From Halalkalibacter oceani (GTDB taxonomy: Bacteria > Bacillota > Bacilli > Bacillales > Bacillaceae_D), in assembly GCF_023715605.1 (NCBI RefSeq), contig NZ_JAMBOL010000011.1:1-64000 (forward strand): a DNA stretch of 64,000 nt, given 5' to 3'. Under the pieces are notes generated by a model, which made no database searches, had not been told where the DNA came from, and saw only the letters and a list, made by a program, of their open reading frames with translations. The position numbers and the translations under genes are program-made. Of the stretch, positions 18,396 through 26,846 are shown piece by piece (within the stretch, counting starts at the first letter, position 1; the number at the start of each line of letters is the position of its first letter).

Positions 18396-18443
18396 AAGCC
18401 CGGAGCACAAGGTTGATTTTCACCTTTTGCTCCGGGCTTTTTT
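18396..18443 (+). terminator. leuS terminator
   Basis: AAGCCCGGAGCACAAGG pairs with CCTTTTGCTCCGGGCTT, then T5. Member of the dispersed hairpin family. Confidence 0.85.
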
Positions 18444-18449
18444 AAAAGA

Positions 18450-18477
18450 TAAGAAAAGTCGCTGTGCGGTTTTCTTA
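18450..18477. repeat. Small hairpin, copy 2 of 2 flanking leuS
   Basis: TAAGAAAAGTCGC, a short loop, GCGGTTTTCTTA, 25 of 28 bases identical to 15781-15808. Its last three bases are the stop codon of the minus-strand gene that follows. Confidence 0.7.
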
Positions 18478-18993
18478 CCAGCCTTTGCGAACTCGCAAAC
18501 TTGTAATATGGGCAATATGATGTTTTCCGTGCCAGGCGTAGTTGCCGATATTCCAGCCGAGTGTCACTTGACCGCTTTCCGGATGGAAGAAAGCCTTCTC
18601 TAAGTCAGTAGGGGTAAGAGAGCGCAGCAAGGAAACCCATCTTTCATGCAACGCATCAATCAATTGTAAGGAAACGTCAATCGGAAGCTGTGAATCAGTA
18701 AGCTCGGCCCATTTCTGCTCATTGTACGGCTTGATCGTAGGACTGTCTTCTGTCAATGCCAGCTTAAAACGCATGTACGCATTGAGATGGCTATCCGCAA
18801 GATGGTGAACGACCTGACGGATGGTCCACCCGCCGGCCCGGTACGGAGTATTAAGCTGCTCCTCATCTAAGCCGGTCACTGCCGTACGCAGCGCTTGCGG
18901 TGTTCGCTCGATCTCATTAATCCAGCCTTTAACCGCAGTGCTTGAAGGTTCTTCGCTACTTTCAAATAGACCAATCGGATAACGCTCGTCCAT
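18475..18993 (-). CDS. DinB-fold metal-dependent protein, YfiT family (bacillithiol transferase-like)
   Basis: A four-helix-bundle protein of 172 residues. The metal ligands known from B. subtilis YfiT are matched: a histidine in VVHHLADSH (H64) and H155 and H159 in WHGKHHIAH. YfiT was called a metal-dependent hydrolase, and the wider DinB/BstA group contains bacillithiol S-transferases used in detoxification. The start at 18993 follows GGAGGGGATAAGA; the frame extends upstream to 19038 without a better site. The B. subtilis yfiT lies elsewhere, so this is a local difference from the yt gene order. Confidence 0.85.
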   Translation of the reverse strand: MDERYPIGLFESSEEPSSTAVKGWINEIERTPQALRTAVTGLDEEQLNTPYRAGGWTIRQVVHHLADSHLNAYMRFKLALTEDSPTIKPYNEQKWAELTDSQLPIDVSLQLIDALHERWVSLLRSLTPTDLEKAFFHPESGQVTLGWNIGNYAWHGKHHIAHITSLRVRKGW

Positions 18994-19075
18994 TCTTATC
19001 CCCTCCGAATGTTTGATCATTACTTGTATTTCATCCATAATAATAACATTTTTTTGAAATTATTGACAAAGCAAA

Positions 19076-19116
19076 GGGGCTGGAAAAAGGGTATGTTTTT
19101 CACCTTTTCCCAGCCC
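19076..19116 (-). terminator. Hairpin after the SDR gene
   Basis: GGGCTGG with CCCAGCCC and inner AAAAGG/CCTTTT. It lies between the end of the SDR gene (minus) and the start of the DinB-fold gene (minus), so it probably ends the merR-SDR operon. Family member. Confidence 0.65.
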
Positions 19117-19159
19117 GCGCTGACGAGTTTTGTCTCAAGCCCGGGATGTCCCGGTCAAC

Positions 19160-20119
19160 TTATTGAAATAATTCCTCTGTTTGCTGCCAAAGTTGTAAAG
19201 CCAGTTGGTGATCGACGGCCCAAGGCTTGACGCCCTTCCGTACTTGGTCGTCAACAGCGATGGGGGAAATATCGCAATTTTCGCAATAGACGCCTCCGTA
19301 CTTGTCCAGCTGCGGGCTTGTTGCACACCAGACGATCGTGGCTGCCCCTTCCGGAATTGTCTTTCTTTCCTCGTCATAGCTGTCATAGCCCCGCTCTCCG
19401 GCAGAAGTGAGCGCACCCATGGCCGCCATTTCCTCCTTCGATAAATTGACGGAAAGGTTCGTCACAATACTTCCAGGGTGGATCGCAAACGAACGAATCA
19501 GCTCGTTCCGATAAAGCTGATCCAACGCGACGCTCATTAAGGAAACGGCAGTCTTTGATTGCCCATAGGCTTTCCATTTATCATACTCGGTATGGAGGAA
19601 GTTAGGAGCCTCAAAATGAAAGGGTGACCGCCAATGCCCACGTGAGGATAAATTGACAATTCTTGCCCCACGCGCTGCCCGAAGCTGTGGCAAAAGCGAT
19701 TTTGTAAGGTGATAGTGTCCTAAATAATTGACAGAGAGTTGCAGCTCATTGCCGAGGGGATCTCTTTGCAAAGGGATCGCCATAATACCGGCGCAGTTAA
19801 TTAAAAGATGTAACGCGGTGTAATGGTTTTGAAACCATTTGACAAATCTTTCAATTGTTTCACGTTTGCTGAGGTCCATTTCGGTCTCGTAAAGCACAAT
19901 ATTGGGAAGCGAAGCAAGCGATCCGGCTGCTTTTTGGGGATTTCGTACCGGAACAATGACGGTGGCACCCGCCTCGGCCAGGGACGTTGTTGTCTCCAAT
20001 CCAAGACCGGCAGCCCCCCCTGTCACAATTGCTGTTTTTCCTGTCAAATCAATTCCTTTTATAACATCCTTCGTTGTCGTTCTGGCTGTATAACCTGTTT
20101 GCAAAGGCTGTTGTTGCAT
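19160..20119 (-). CDS. Short-chain dehydrogenase/reductase, retinol-dehydrogenase-like
   Basis: A Rossmann-fold oxidoreductase of 319 residues. The cofactor motif is TGGAAGLG (33-40), the NAG motif is seen as NCAG (108-111), and the catalytic pair is in YGQSK (Y185, K189) with a serine near 158. The arginine after beta-strand 2 (VPVRNP) suggests NADP(H). Substrate unknown. Its ATG overlaps the stop of the upstream MerR gene by one base (TAATG), so the regulator and enzyme are coupled and the enzyme is probably induced by the ligand the regulator senses. Confidence 0.88.
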   Translation of the reverse strand: MQQQPLQTGYTARTTTKDVIKGIDLTGKTAIVTGGAAGLGLETTTSLAEAGATVIVPVRNPQKAAGSLASLPNIVLYETEMDLSKRETIERFVKWFQNHYTALHLLINCAGIMAIPLQRDPLGNELQLSVNYLGHYHLTKSLLPQLRAARGARIVNLSSRGHWRSPFHFEAPNFLHTEYDKWKAYGQSKTAVSLMSVALDQLYRNELIRSFAIHPGSIVTNLSVNLSKEEMAAMGALTSAGERGYDSYDEERKTIPEGAATIVWCATSPQLDKYGGVYCENCDISPIAVDDQVRKGVKPWAVDHQLALQLWQQTEELFQ

Positions 20120-20478
20120 TATGTTCCGCCACCTTTTAGTTTACTAAAGTGAGAAACCTTGTATTGAATCTTTTCCAGAATCATTTGCCGCTTTGCGAGT
20201 TCAAGCTGCATCTTCTGTTCATGCTCCTGCAAAATCGCGTAGCAGGTTGAATAATCGTCCAAGCGATACGCATGAACATAATGTTTAATCTGCTCCAGCG
20301 GCATGTCTGTATCGCGCAAATGGACAATGAAGCGAAGATATTCAACATCCTGCTTACGATACATTTTGTATCCGCGGGCATCTTTTGCAGGAGTTTCAAT
20401 AAAGCCCAACGTTTCATAATAACGAATGGTGGGAATAGGCAGGTTGACTAATCGGGCGACTTCAGAAATTTGATACAA
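20119..20478 (-). CDS. MerR-family transcriptional regulator
   Basis: A regulator of 119 residues with an N-terminal winged helix-turn-helix (YQISEVARLVNLPIPTIRYY, residues 2-21) and GYKMYRKQDVEYLRFI, followed by a long dimerisation helix to the C-terminus. No cysteine pattern of metal sensors is seen, so it probably senses an organic compound or stress. The start is TTG at 20478, placed just after AAAAGGAGGTGAGAAGC; the longer frame upstream covers the promoter and is not coding. It is cotranscribed with the SDR gene and its promoter has the MerR-type geometry. Confidence 0.88.
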   Translation of the reverse strand: MYQISEVARLVNLPIPTIRYYETLGFIETPAKDARGYKMYRKQDVEYLRFIVHLRDTDMPLEQIKHYVHAYRLDDYSTCYAILQEHEQKMQLELAKRQMILEKIQYKVSHFSKLKGGGT

Positions 20479-20497
20479 GCTTCTCACCTCCTTTTCA

Positions 20498-20528
20498 ACG
20501 TTACACCGTAAAGTTAACTTTATGTCAA
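20498..20528 (-). promoter_or_regulatory. MerR-type promoter with 19-bp spacer and palindromic operator
   Basis: On the minus strand: TTGACA (20523-20528), a 19-base spacer and TAACGT (20498-20503). The spacer contains the perfect 14-bp palindrome TAAAGTTAACTTTA (20509-20522). An over-long spacer holding a dyad is the hallmark of promoters activated by MerR-family proteins, so the operon is probably controlled by its own first gene. Confidence 0.78.
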
Positions 20529-20599
20529 GGCGCTTTTCGGAAAGAAAATAAAGCTGAACAAAGCCAGAACAGAATAGGGAGGACAATTCTGTTCCGTCC

Positions 20600-20741
20600 T
20601 GTGGTTATGTGGATAAAGATGTGGATAAAAATAGAGTCTTTGCCTTCTACGTTAGATAAATAATGAGTAAATGACTGTGTATAAAAAATGTATAGGTTTG
20701 GCCTTCTGTTTGTGGACAATGTGGATACTAGTTGTGGATAG
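20600..20741. promoter_or_regulatory. Cluster of DnaA-box sequences
   Basis: Matches to TGTGNATAA, the complement of the DnaA box TTATNCACA, on the plus strand: perfect at 20608-20616, 20620-20628 and 20676-20684; one mismatch at 20711-20719, 20720-20728 and 20733-20741; two mismatches at 20600-20608. All point the same way. An AT-rich stretch (20651-20695) lies inside. The rest of the 249-base gap before the merR gene holds only its promoter. The last boxes run into the 3' end of ytfP. Confidence 0.7.
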
Positions 20742-21993
20742 CCTGTTCCGCCGCGGATTTCCCAGCCGTGTATCCTGTGGAAAAGGCGCACGTAATATTG
20801 TAGCCACCTGTATAACCGTGGATATCAAGCACTTCTCCACAGAAGTACAGTCCGTTTTTCTTGCGTGATTGCATCGTTTTCGGCTCTATTTCTTTGATTG
20901 AAACGCCACCACCGGTCACAAATGCTTTTTCGATCGAAAGCGTCCCGTTCACCTCGATGGAGAAATGCTTGCAGCTGTGGGCAAGAGCGCGCCAATGGTC
21001 ATGAGAAACAGTCGACGAAGGCAGCTGTGAATCAAGCTGCAACCGTTCATACAGAAAGAGCAAAAAGCGCTCGGGCGCGAACCCTTTCAAATTGTTTTTG
21101 AGCGACTTTTTCGGCTCCTGCTTCGCTTTGGCAAGCAGCTGTTGAAAAAGCGCTTCTTCCGACTGCTGTGGAAAAAGGTCAATTTCCATCCGGATCGAAG
21201 GAGTGTCGAATTTCTTTAACGCCTTGACGACAAATTGACTGCAGCGCAAGGCAGCCGGCCCTGAAATTCCAAAATGGGTAAAAATCATATCACCTTCGTG
21301 CGTGATGATTTTCTTGCCTTTCGGATTAAAAACGGTTAATTCAATATCGCGTAACGACAGTCCTTGTAGCGATTTCGCTTTAATAAACGGCTCGTCCGAC
21401 GTAATCGGCACCTCGGTCGGATAGAGCTCGGTGATCGTATGGCCGGCTTTTTCCGCCCACGGGTAGCCATCGCCGGTGCTGCCGGTGTGCGGCACCGATT
21501 TGCCGCCCGTGGCGATAATCACTGCTTTCGTCGGAAGCTGCCCGCCGTCTTTTAACAGCACCTGTGAGACAGCATCTTCAGTATACTCCACCGATCGGAC
21601 CGCCGTGTTCGTACGAATCTCGACGCCAAGCGCTTTTACTTGTCCGAGCAATGTCTCGACAACGGTGGCGGCTTTATCGTTAACCGGAAACATCCGACCG
21701 CGGTCTTCCTCTTTCAATTCAATTCCAAGCCCTTCAAAAAATTGAATAATGTCCTCATTATTAAAAACGGAAAACGGACTGTGCATAAACCGACCGTTTC
21801 CAGGAATATTGGCGATCAGCACGTCAAGCGGACTGCGGTTCGTCACATTGCAGCGTCCGCCGCCGGAGATCGCCAGCTTGCGCCCGAGCCGGTCACCTTT
21901 ATCAAGCAGGAGCACGCTCGCGCCATGGCTCGCAGCGCCGATCGACGCCATCAGTCCGGCCGGGCCCCCTCCAATTACAATTACATCATGCAT
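20728..21993 (-). CDS. ytfP: HI0933-family flavoprotein YtfP
   Basis: A 421-residue FAD-binding protein of the HI0933/BaiN-like family. It begins [17 protein letters not shown] with the dinucleotide-binding GGGPAG, followed by [16 protein letters not shown] near residue 35 and a C-terminal [13 protein letters not shown] and [14 protein letters not shown] that close the FAD site. Family members are NAD(P)/FAD oxidoreductases without a firmly assigned physiological substrate. The start at 21993 has GAAAGGTGTAGCAAT; a longer in-frame start at 22017 is possible. DnaA-box-like sequences overlap its last codons. Confidence 0.9.
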   Translation of the reverse strand: MHDVIVIGGGPAGLMASIGAASHGASVLLLDKGDRLGRKLAISGGGRCNVTNRSPLDVLIANIPGNGRFMHSPFSVFNNEDIIQFFEGLGIELKEEDRGRMFPVNDKAATVVETLLGQVKALGVEIRTNTAVRSVEYTEDAVSQVLLKDGGQLPTKAVIIATGGKSVPHTGSTGDGYPWAEKAGHTITELYPTEVPITSDEPFIKAKSLQGLSLRDIELTVFNPKGKKIITHEGDMIFTHFGISGPAALRCSQFVVKALKKFDTPSIRMEIDLFPQQSEEALFQQLLAKAKQEPKKSLKNNLKGFAPERFLLFLYERLQLDSQLPSSTVSHDHWRALAHSCKHFSIEVNGTLSIEKAFVTGGGVSIKEIEPKTMQSRKKNGLYFCGEVLDIHGYTGGYNITCAFSTGYTAGKSAAEQAIHN

Positions 21994-22230
21994 ATTGCTA
22001 CACCTTTCTGCCAGCAAATTTAAGCTTTTTACTTTTTTAACCTCTTTTATCGTTTCTAATCATATCTTCTTCCATTCATTCGGGCAAGAAGACAGTCGAA
22101 AGCTAAAAAGTCGTAATTATCAGAATGTAACTTGTGAAACCAGTTTAATAATGGTAACGTGGAAAAATAAGTAAGGCAGAGATCCTGATAATAGTTGCTT
22201 TAGTAGAATTAAGAGAGGGAGCGGTGATTT

Positions 22231-22407
22231 ATGAATTTAGCAGGTTTAGCTTTTCTGTCTTCTACATTGTTTAAAATAACCGGTATCATTCTAATTGTTT
22301 TATCATTATGGGAGCTGCGGGAAGGGAAAAATAAGAAGAAGTATCTTGTGTTCATGTTAACCGGTCTGTTTCTTTATCTGTGGCTGGCCAACGCTCTTTG
22401 CTGTTAG
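22231..22407 (+). CDS. Small two-segment membrane protein
   Basis: A 58-residue ORF beginning MNLAGLAFLSSTLFK. It has two hydrophobic segments (about residues 12-27 and 39-54) joined by a charged loop (ELREGKNKKKY), and ends in CysCys. AGAGAGGGAGCGG precedes the ATG at suitable distance and a hairpin terminator follows. I do not recognise the family. Charge distribution puts the loop inside the cell and both ends outside. It lies between ytfP (divergent) and the DUF3231 gene. Confidence 0.65.
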   Translation: MNLAGLAFLSSTLFKITGIILIVLSLWELREGKNKKKYLVFMLTGLFLYLWLANALCC

Positions 22408-22436
22408 CACAACCATTTAATGAAACAAGTCAAAAA

Positions 22437-22465
22437 CCCCTGCTTATTCCGCTAATAAGCGGGTT
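22437..22465 (+). terminator. Terminator after the small membrane protein
   Basis: CCCCTGCTTATT pairs with AATAAGCGGG around CCGCT, followed by TTTTGCTTTG. Confidence 0.75.
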
Positions 22466-22555
22466 TTGCTTTGTTCAGCCGTGTATGCATAAAACAACCA
22501 TTACTCGGGGGACAATAACGGCAACAAATGTAAAACATGGAGCGAAGGAGTTGTT

Positions 22556-23581
22556 ATGATGGGGAGGCCGAAACCGATTACGTTTAAGTCACATAAGATG
22601 AAGCCCGAAGAAAAGCTGACCTCAGTCGAGATGGGCAAGCTTTGGGCGACCTTTATGGGAAACAGCATGGCGAAATGCATTTTAACTTATTTTCTTCACC
22701 ATGTTGAGGATAAGGAAATCAAAGCTTTATTGCAAAAAGCGCTGCACTTAAGTGAAGAGTTTCTTGGAACGATTGAAGACATTTTCACAAAAGATGAATT
22801 TCCGATTCCGCAAGGATTTTCTGAAAAGGATATTAATTTAGGTGCTCCCCGCTTATTTCAGGATGAATTTTATGTTCATTATTTAAAATACACGTCGAAG
22901 GCTGGCATGAGCATTTACAATGTCGCTGTACCTTTGGTTTACCGCAAGGATGTGAAGGAATTTTTCACCCATTGTATGAAAGAGACGATGAGTTTAATCG
23001 ATCAAACGAAAGAAATGTTAATGAAGAAAGGGTTGATTATCAAGCCGCCTTTGATCCCGACTCCGGAAAAAGTCGAATTCGTCCATAAGGATTTTTTAAA
23101 TGGCTTTTTTGGTCATGTAAGGCCGATGCACGCGTTGGAGATTGCTCATTTTTACGATAATATTGAAAACAATGTCACGAGTAAAGCGTTGATTTTGGCT
23201 TTTGCCCAAGTAGTGAAAGATGAACAAATTCGCAAGCTGTTTGAACGAGGAAAAACGTTCACGACAACAGACATTGAAAATTATATGCAAAAGCTGCACG
23301 ATGAAAATTTGCCGTCGCCGGCGTTTCTCGATCATCTTGTCACGACGTCAGCTTTTTCCCCATTCTCGGACCGGCTGATGCTATACCATAAAATGGACAT
23401 GTTTATGATGAAAATAAGGTCATTTGGAAATTCTGTCGCGGTGAACGGGCGGCGTGATATCGGCCAGGTTTACACAAAATCATTAATGAAAATTTATTTA
23501 TTCGTTGAGGATGCGACAAAGATTATGATTGAAAAAGGCTGGATGGAACAGCCGCCGCAAGCTGTAAAAAGAGGAAAATAG
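22556..23581 (+). CDS. DUF3231 family protein, two tandem repeats
   Basis: A 341-residue, mostly helical protein that divides into two similar halves: LTSVEMGKLWATFMGNSMAK near residue 21 and FLNGFFGHVRPMHALEI near 182. Each half has a histidine/glutamate-rich helical pattern resembling ferritin-like spore proteins. DUF3231 is a Bacillales family of unknown function, often found in spore-forming species. There is no signal peptide. AAGGAG lies five bases before the first ATG; a second ATG follows directly and either could be used. It is monocistronic. Confidence 0.82.
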   Translation: MMGRPKPITFKSHKMKPEEKLTSVEMGKLWATFMGNSMAKCILTYFLHHVEDKEIKALLQKALHLSEEFLGTIEDIFTKDEFPIPQGFSEKDINLGAPRLFQDEFYVHYLKYTSKAGMSIYNVAVPLVYRKDVKEFFTHCMKETMSLIDQTKEMLMKKGLIIKPPLIPTPEKVEFVHKDFLNGFFGHVRPMHALEIAHFYDNIENNVTSKALILAFAQVVKDEQIRKLFERGKTFTTTDIENYMQKLHDENLPSPAFLDHLVTTSAFSPFSDRLMLYHKMDMFMMKIRSFGNSVAVNGRRDIGQVYTKSLMKIYLFVEDATKIMIEKGWMEQPPQAVKRGK

Positions 23582-23672
23582 CGTGTGGTCATGGAAAGAA
23601 AATTCGGATTACAGATTTCCAAAGCTTATAGTTGAAAAGCCAGGATCAAAAGAACAGAGACAAAACTAGCTT

Positions 23673-23719
23673 AGAGGCTGGGCAAGAGGTAAAAAAACAA
23701 CCTTTTGACTCAGCCTCTT
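23673..23719 (+). terminator. Terminator after the DUF3231 gene
   Basis: AGAGGCTGGGC pairs with ACTCAGCCTCT with inner AGAGGT/CCTTTT, then TTCTTTTTG. Family member. Confidence 0.8.
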
Positions 23720-23861
23720 CTTTTTGTCTATTCAGCGATTTATTTAACGGGTGGAAGCATTCCATGGATGACTATGGTAAAATGCAGAGGGACGTTTACC
23801 TTTTCATGATGGACAGGTCGTTTCAAAACCTTATTTGGATCAATGAAAGAAGGAATCGGGG

Positions 23862-25496
23862 ATGGCAGATTCAAAATTAATCCGCGGCACGATGCTGTTA
23901 AGCGGTGCGGCGCTTGCTTCAAGAATATTAGGTCTTGTCTATATTTTTCCTTTTACGGCAATCGTCGGTCAGACAGGGGTTGCCCTTTATCAGTACGGCT
24001 ACATTCCATATACCGTCTTGCTGAGTTTGGCGACGCTCGGTGTGCCGCTTGCCGTTTCAAAATTTGTATCGAAATATAACGCGTTAGGTGATTATCGGAC
24101 GGGCTACCGTCTTTTTAAATCAGGGCTCGTTTTCATGGCAATCAGCGGCTTGCTCGCTTTTTTCCTTTTGTTTTTCCTCGCGCCGGTCATTGCGCCCATT
24201 GTCGTCAGTGATCCGACGGCCACTGAAGGGAACTCATTTGAAGACATTGTCTTTACGATCCGGATGGTGAGTGTGGCGTTGCTCATCGTCCCGCTGATGT
24301 CGGTTGTTCGCGGTTATTTCCAGGGGTTTCAATCAATGGGGCCGACCGCTGTTTCCCAAGTGGTTGAGCAAATCGTCCGCGTTCTCTTTATTTTAGCGAT
24401 GACGTTTTCAATCGTGCAGCTGATGAATGGCAGCAACGGACTTGCCGTCGGTTTCGCGACCTTTGGCGCTTTTGTCGGTGCTCTTGGCGGGCTGGGCGTT
24501 CTTCTCTATTATTGGGTGAAGCGCAAGGATAATATTCTGGCCGAGGTCGAGAAAAGCAAGGTCGATCACCAGCTTTCTTTACGTGAGATGTATAAGGAAC
24601 TGATTGCCTATGCGCTGCCTTTATCGTTTGTTGGACTGGCGATTCCGCTCTATCAATTAATTGACTCGGCAACCTTTAACCGTACGCTGCAAGCGATCGG
24701 GTACAGTCAGCTTGAGGTCGAAACGTATTTCGCTGTTTTCACTTCCACCGCTCATAAAATTGTCCTGATTCCGATGGCTCTGGCGACAGCGCTGTCGATC
24801 ACACTAGTGCCGACAATCACGAAATCATTTACGAATCAGGATCATTCTTTGCTGCAACGGCAAATCACTCAGACGTATCAGGTAATTCTCTTTTTGACGG
24901 TGCCTGCGGCGGTTGGTTTGGCAGTGCTTGCCTACCCTGTCTTCGGTACGCTTTATTCGATTGAGGACCTTGAGATTGGTGGTTATATGTTGCGCTATTA
25001 TGCCGGTATTACGTTGTTCTTTTCCTTGTTTGCTGTAACGGCGGCGATTTTACAGGGGATGAATAAGCAGAAATACGCGGTGATTGCGCTGGCGGCCGGG
25101 CTTGTGATAAAGCTTGTGACAAATATCTCGTTTTTAAAAGCATTCGGTCCGCTAGGCGGAGTGTGGGCGACCTACGCGGGTCATCTCGTTTCGATTGCGG
25201 TGACCGTTTGGGCGATTGGGAAGTTTGCCCACTTTCGTTACACATTAATCATCAAACGGGCGATCTTGATTGCTCTCTTTGCCGCTGTCATGGCTATCGG
25301 GATCAGCATTATTAATGTCGGCATGCAGAGCTGGTTTCCGCTCACGTCACGGGGAAATGCGTTGGCGATCGTGCTCGTGACGGTTAGTTCCGGAGCGGTT
25401 CTTTATTTATATATCAGCTATCGCTCGCATTTAGCCGGCAAGATTCTCGGAGACCGTTTCCGTTTTTTAAAGAAAACGAACAGTCCTTCCAATTAA
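23862..25496 (+). CDS. ytgP: Lipid II flippase of the MurJ type (YtgP)
   Basis: A polytopic membrane protein of 544 residues with about fourteen hydrophobic segments, in the MOP/MATE-like polysaccharide-exporter superfamily. The N-terminal LIRGTMLLSGAALASRILGL is characteristic of the YtgP/SpoVB branch. B. subtilis YtgP was shown to replace E. coli MurJ, moving lipid-linked peptidoglycan precursor across the membrane. Basic residues in the first helices (K, R) fit the substrate cavity. AAAGAAGGAATCGGGG supports the start. The next two genes encode SEDS polymerases, the enzymes that consume lipid II. Confidence 0.9.
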   Translation: MADSKLIRGTMLLSGAALASRILGLVYIFPFTAIVGQTGVALYQYGYIPYTVLLSLATLGVPLAVSKFVSKYNALGDYRTGYRLFKSGLVFMAISGLLAFFLLFFLAPVIAPIVVSDPTATEGNSFEDIVFTIRMVSVALLIVPLMSVVRGYFQGFQSMGPTAVSQVVEQIVRVLFILAMTFSIVQLMNGSNGLAVGFATFGAFVGALGGLGVLLYYWVKRKDNILAEVEKSKVDHQLSLREMYKELIAYALPLSFVGLAIPLYQLIDSATFNRTLQAIGYSQLEVETYFAVFTSTAHKIVLIPMALATALSITLVPTITKSFTNQDHSLLQRQITQTYQVILFLTVPAAVGLAVLAYPVFGTLYSIEDLEIGGYMLRYYAGITLFFSLFAVTAAILQGMNKQKYAVIALAAGLVIKLVTNISFLKAFGPLGGVWATYAGHLVSIAVTVWAIGKFAHFRYTLIIKRAILIALFAAVMAIGISIINVGMQSWFPLTSRGNALAIVLVTVSSGAVLYLYISYRSHLAGKILGDRFRFLKKTNSPSN

Positions 25497-25643
25497 CTTC
25501 AACGGACAGCTGACAAAATACTGGTCGCATTCGACAATGGTTGGCAACGAAAGCCTCTTTTGCTTCATTCTATCGTTTGCTATAATAGAGCAAGCTACCA
25601 TAGGCCTTTCAACAACTGGGGCAAAAACAGGTTGGAGGACTCG

Positions 25644-26792
25644 ATGAACTATTCATTTCGAAAAGATAACGATTGGTTATTAATCATCACGACGTTCCTC
25701 TTGGCTGGGTTCGGCTTAGTGATGGTATATAGCTCAAGTTACGTGTGGGCGATGGACCATGTTGACAATCCTTATTATTTTATTCAACGACAGCTGTTAT
25801 GGTTTGGTTTGGCTGTTTTTGTGTTTCTGTTTGTCATGCATATACCGTACCGCTTTTATAAAAAGCTTTCACCATTAATTATTGTGTTGTCCTTGCTGTC
25901 TTTGGTGCTTGTGCTCATACCTGGTATTGGGGTGGAAATCAATAATGCCCAGCGCTGGATTGATGTTGGCCCACTGAATGTTCAGCCGTCTGAGTTTGTG
26001 AAAATCGGGATTATTATTTATCTCGCTCAAGTATACTCGCAAAAACAGGCTTATATTGATCAGTTTATTAGAGGGGTTATGCCCCCTCTCGTTGTCGTCG
26101 GTTTTGTTTTTGGATTAATTATGCTTCAACCCGATCTCGGTACGGCTACCTCGATTATGATGGTAACGCTGCTGCTTGTTTATTTTTCAGGAGCGAAGTG
26201 GCGCCACCTGATCGGTTTAGGGCTTGTCGGGGCGAGCTTGTTCACCGCCTTTGCTTTATCAGCTCCATATCGGGTTGAGCGGCTGACGTCCTATCGCGAT
26301 CCGTTTGCTGATCCATGGGATAGCGGGATGCAGCTGATTCAATCGTATATTGCGATTGCCCATGGCGGGTTAACGGGGACGGGACTTGGACAAAGTGTGC
26401 AGAAATTGCTCTATTTGCCGGAGCCGCACACTGATTTTATTTTGGCGATTGTCGCCGAGGAATTAGGTATTTTTGGGATTTTATTCGTGCTCGGCTGTCA
26501 CGCTTTAATTCTGTTTCGCGGGGTCCTGATCGGCACCCGTTGCAAAAGTCCGTTTGGTACTCTACTGGCTTTTGGTGTAGTCTTTCAGATCGCGATTCAG
26601 GTGATTTTTAATGTCGGTGCTGTTTCGGGACTATTGCCGATTACAGGAATTCCGCTTCCTTTGGTTAGTAACGGGGGCTCGTCGCTTCTCATTACGCTGG
26701 TCTCGATTGCGATTCTGGCCAATATCTCCCGCAATACAATTCGGCAGCGGCGCTTGGAAGAAATGAAGGAAGAAAAACGCTCAGTCTCTTAA
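25644..26792 (+). CDS. SEDS peptidoglycan glycosyltransferase (FtsW/RodA/SpoVE family), first of two
   Basis: A membrane protein of 382 residues with about ten segments. SEDS signatures are NVQPSEFVK near residue 112, QPDLGTA near 167 and the catalytic-acid region EPHTDFILA with D264. The last loop LPITGIPLPLVSNGGSS is also typical. These polymerases join lipid II into glycan strands with a partner class B penicillin-binding protein. The start at 25644 follows GTTGGAGGACTCG; an in-frame TTG at 25560 is unlikely. It is followed 54 bases later by a second SEDS gene. Whether it works in division, elongation or sporulation is not clear from sequence. Confidence 0.92.
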   Translation: MNYSFRKDNDWLLIITTFLLAGFGLVMVYSSSYVWAMDHVDNPYYFIQRQLLWFGLAVFVFLFVMHIPYRFYKKLSPLIIVLSLLSLVLVLIPGIGVEINNAQRWIDVGPLNVQPSEFVKIGIIIYLAQVYSQKQAYIDQFIRGVMPPLVVVGFVFGLIMLQPDLGTATSIMMVTLLLVYFSGAKWRHLIGLGLVGASLFTAFALSAPYRVERLTSYRDPFADPWDSGMQLIQSYIAIAHGGLTGTGLGQSVQKLLYLPEPHTDFILAIVAEELGIFGILFVLGCHALILFRGVLIGTRCKSPFGTLLAFGVVFQIAIQVIFNVGAVSGLLPITGIPLPLVSNGGSSLLITLVSIAILANISRNTIRQRRLEEMKEEKRSVS

Positions 26793-26846
26793 TCATAGAG
26801 AACGAAGTAGAAACGATAATAAAGTACACACTAGATGGAGGCGACA

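Noticed and set aside
20600-20741. Chromosomal origin oriC
   Set aside because: Boxes are present, but dnaA, dnaN, rpmH and the usual neighbours are absent, and the surrounding genes belong to a region far from the origin in related genomes.
23632-23880. 82-codon frame before ytgP
   Set aside because: It contains a complete terminator hairpin and overlaps the start of ytgP in another frame, with no ribosome site.
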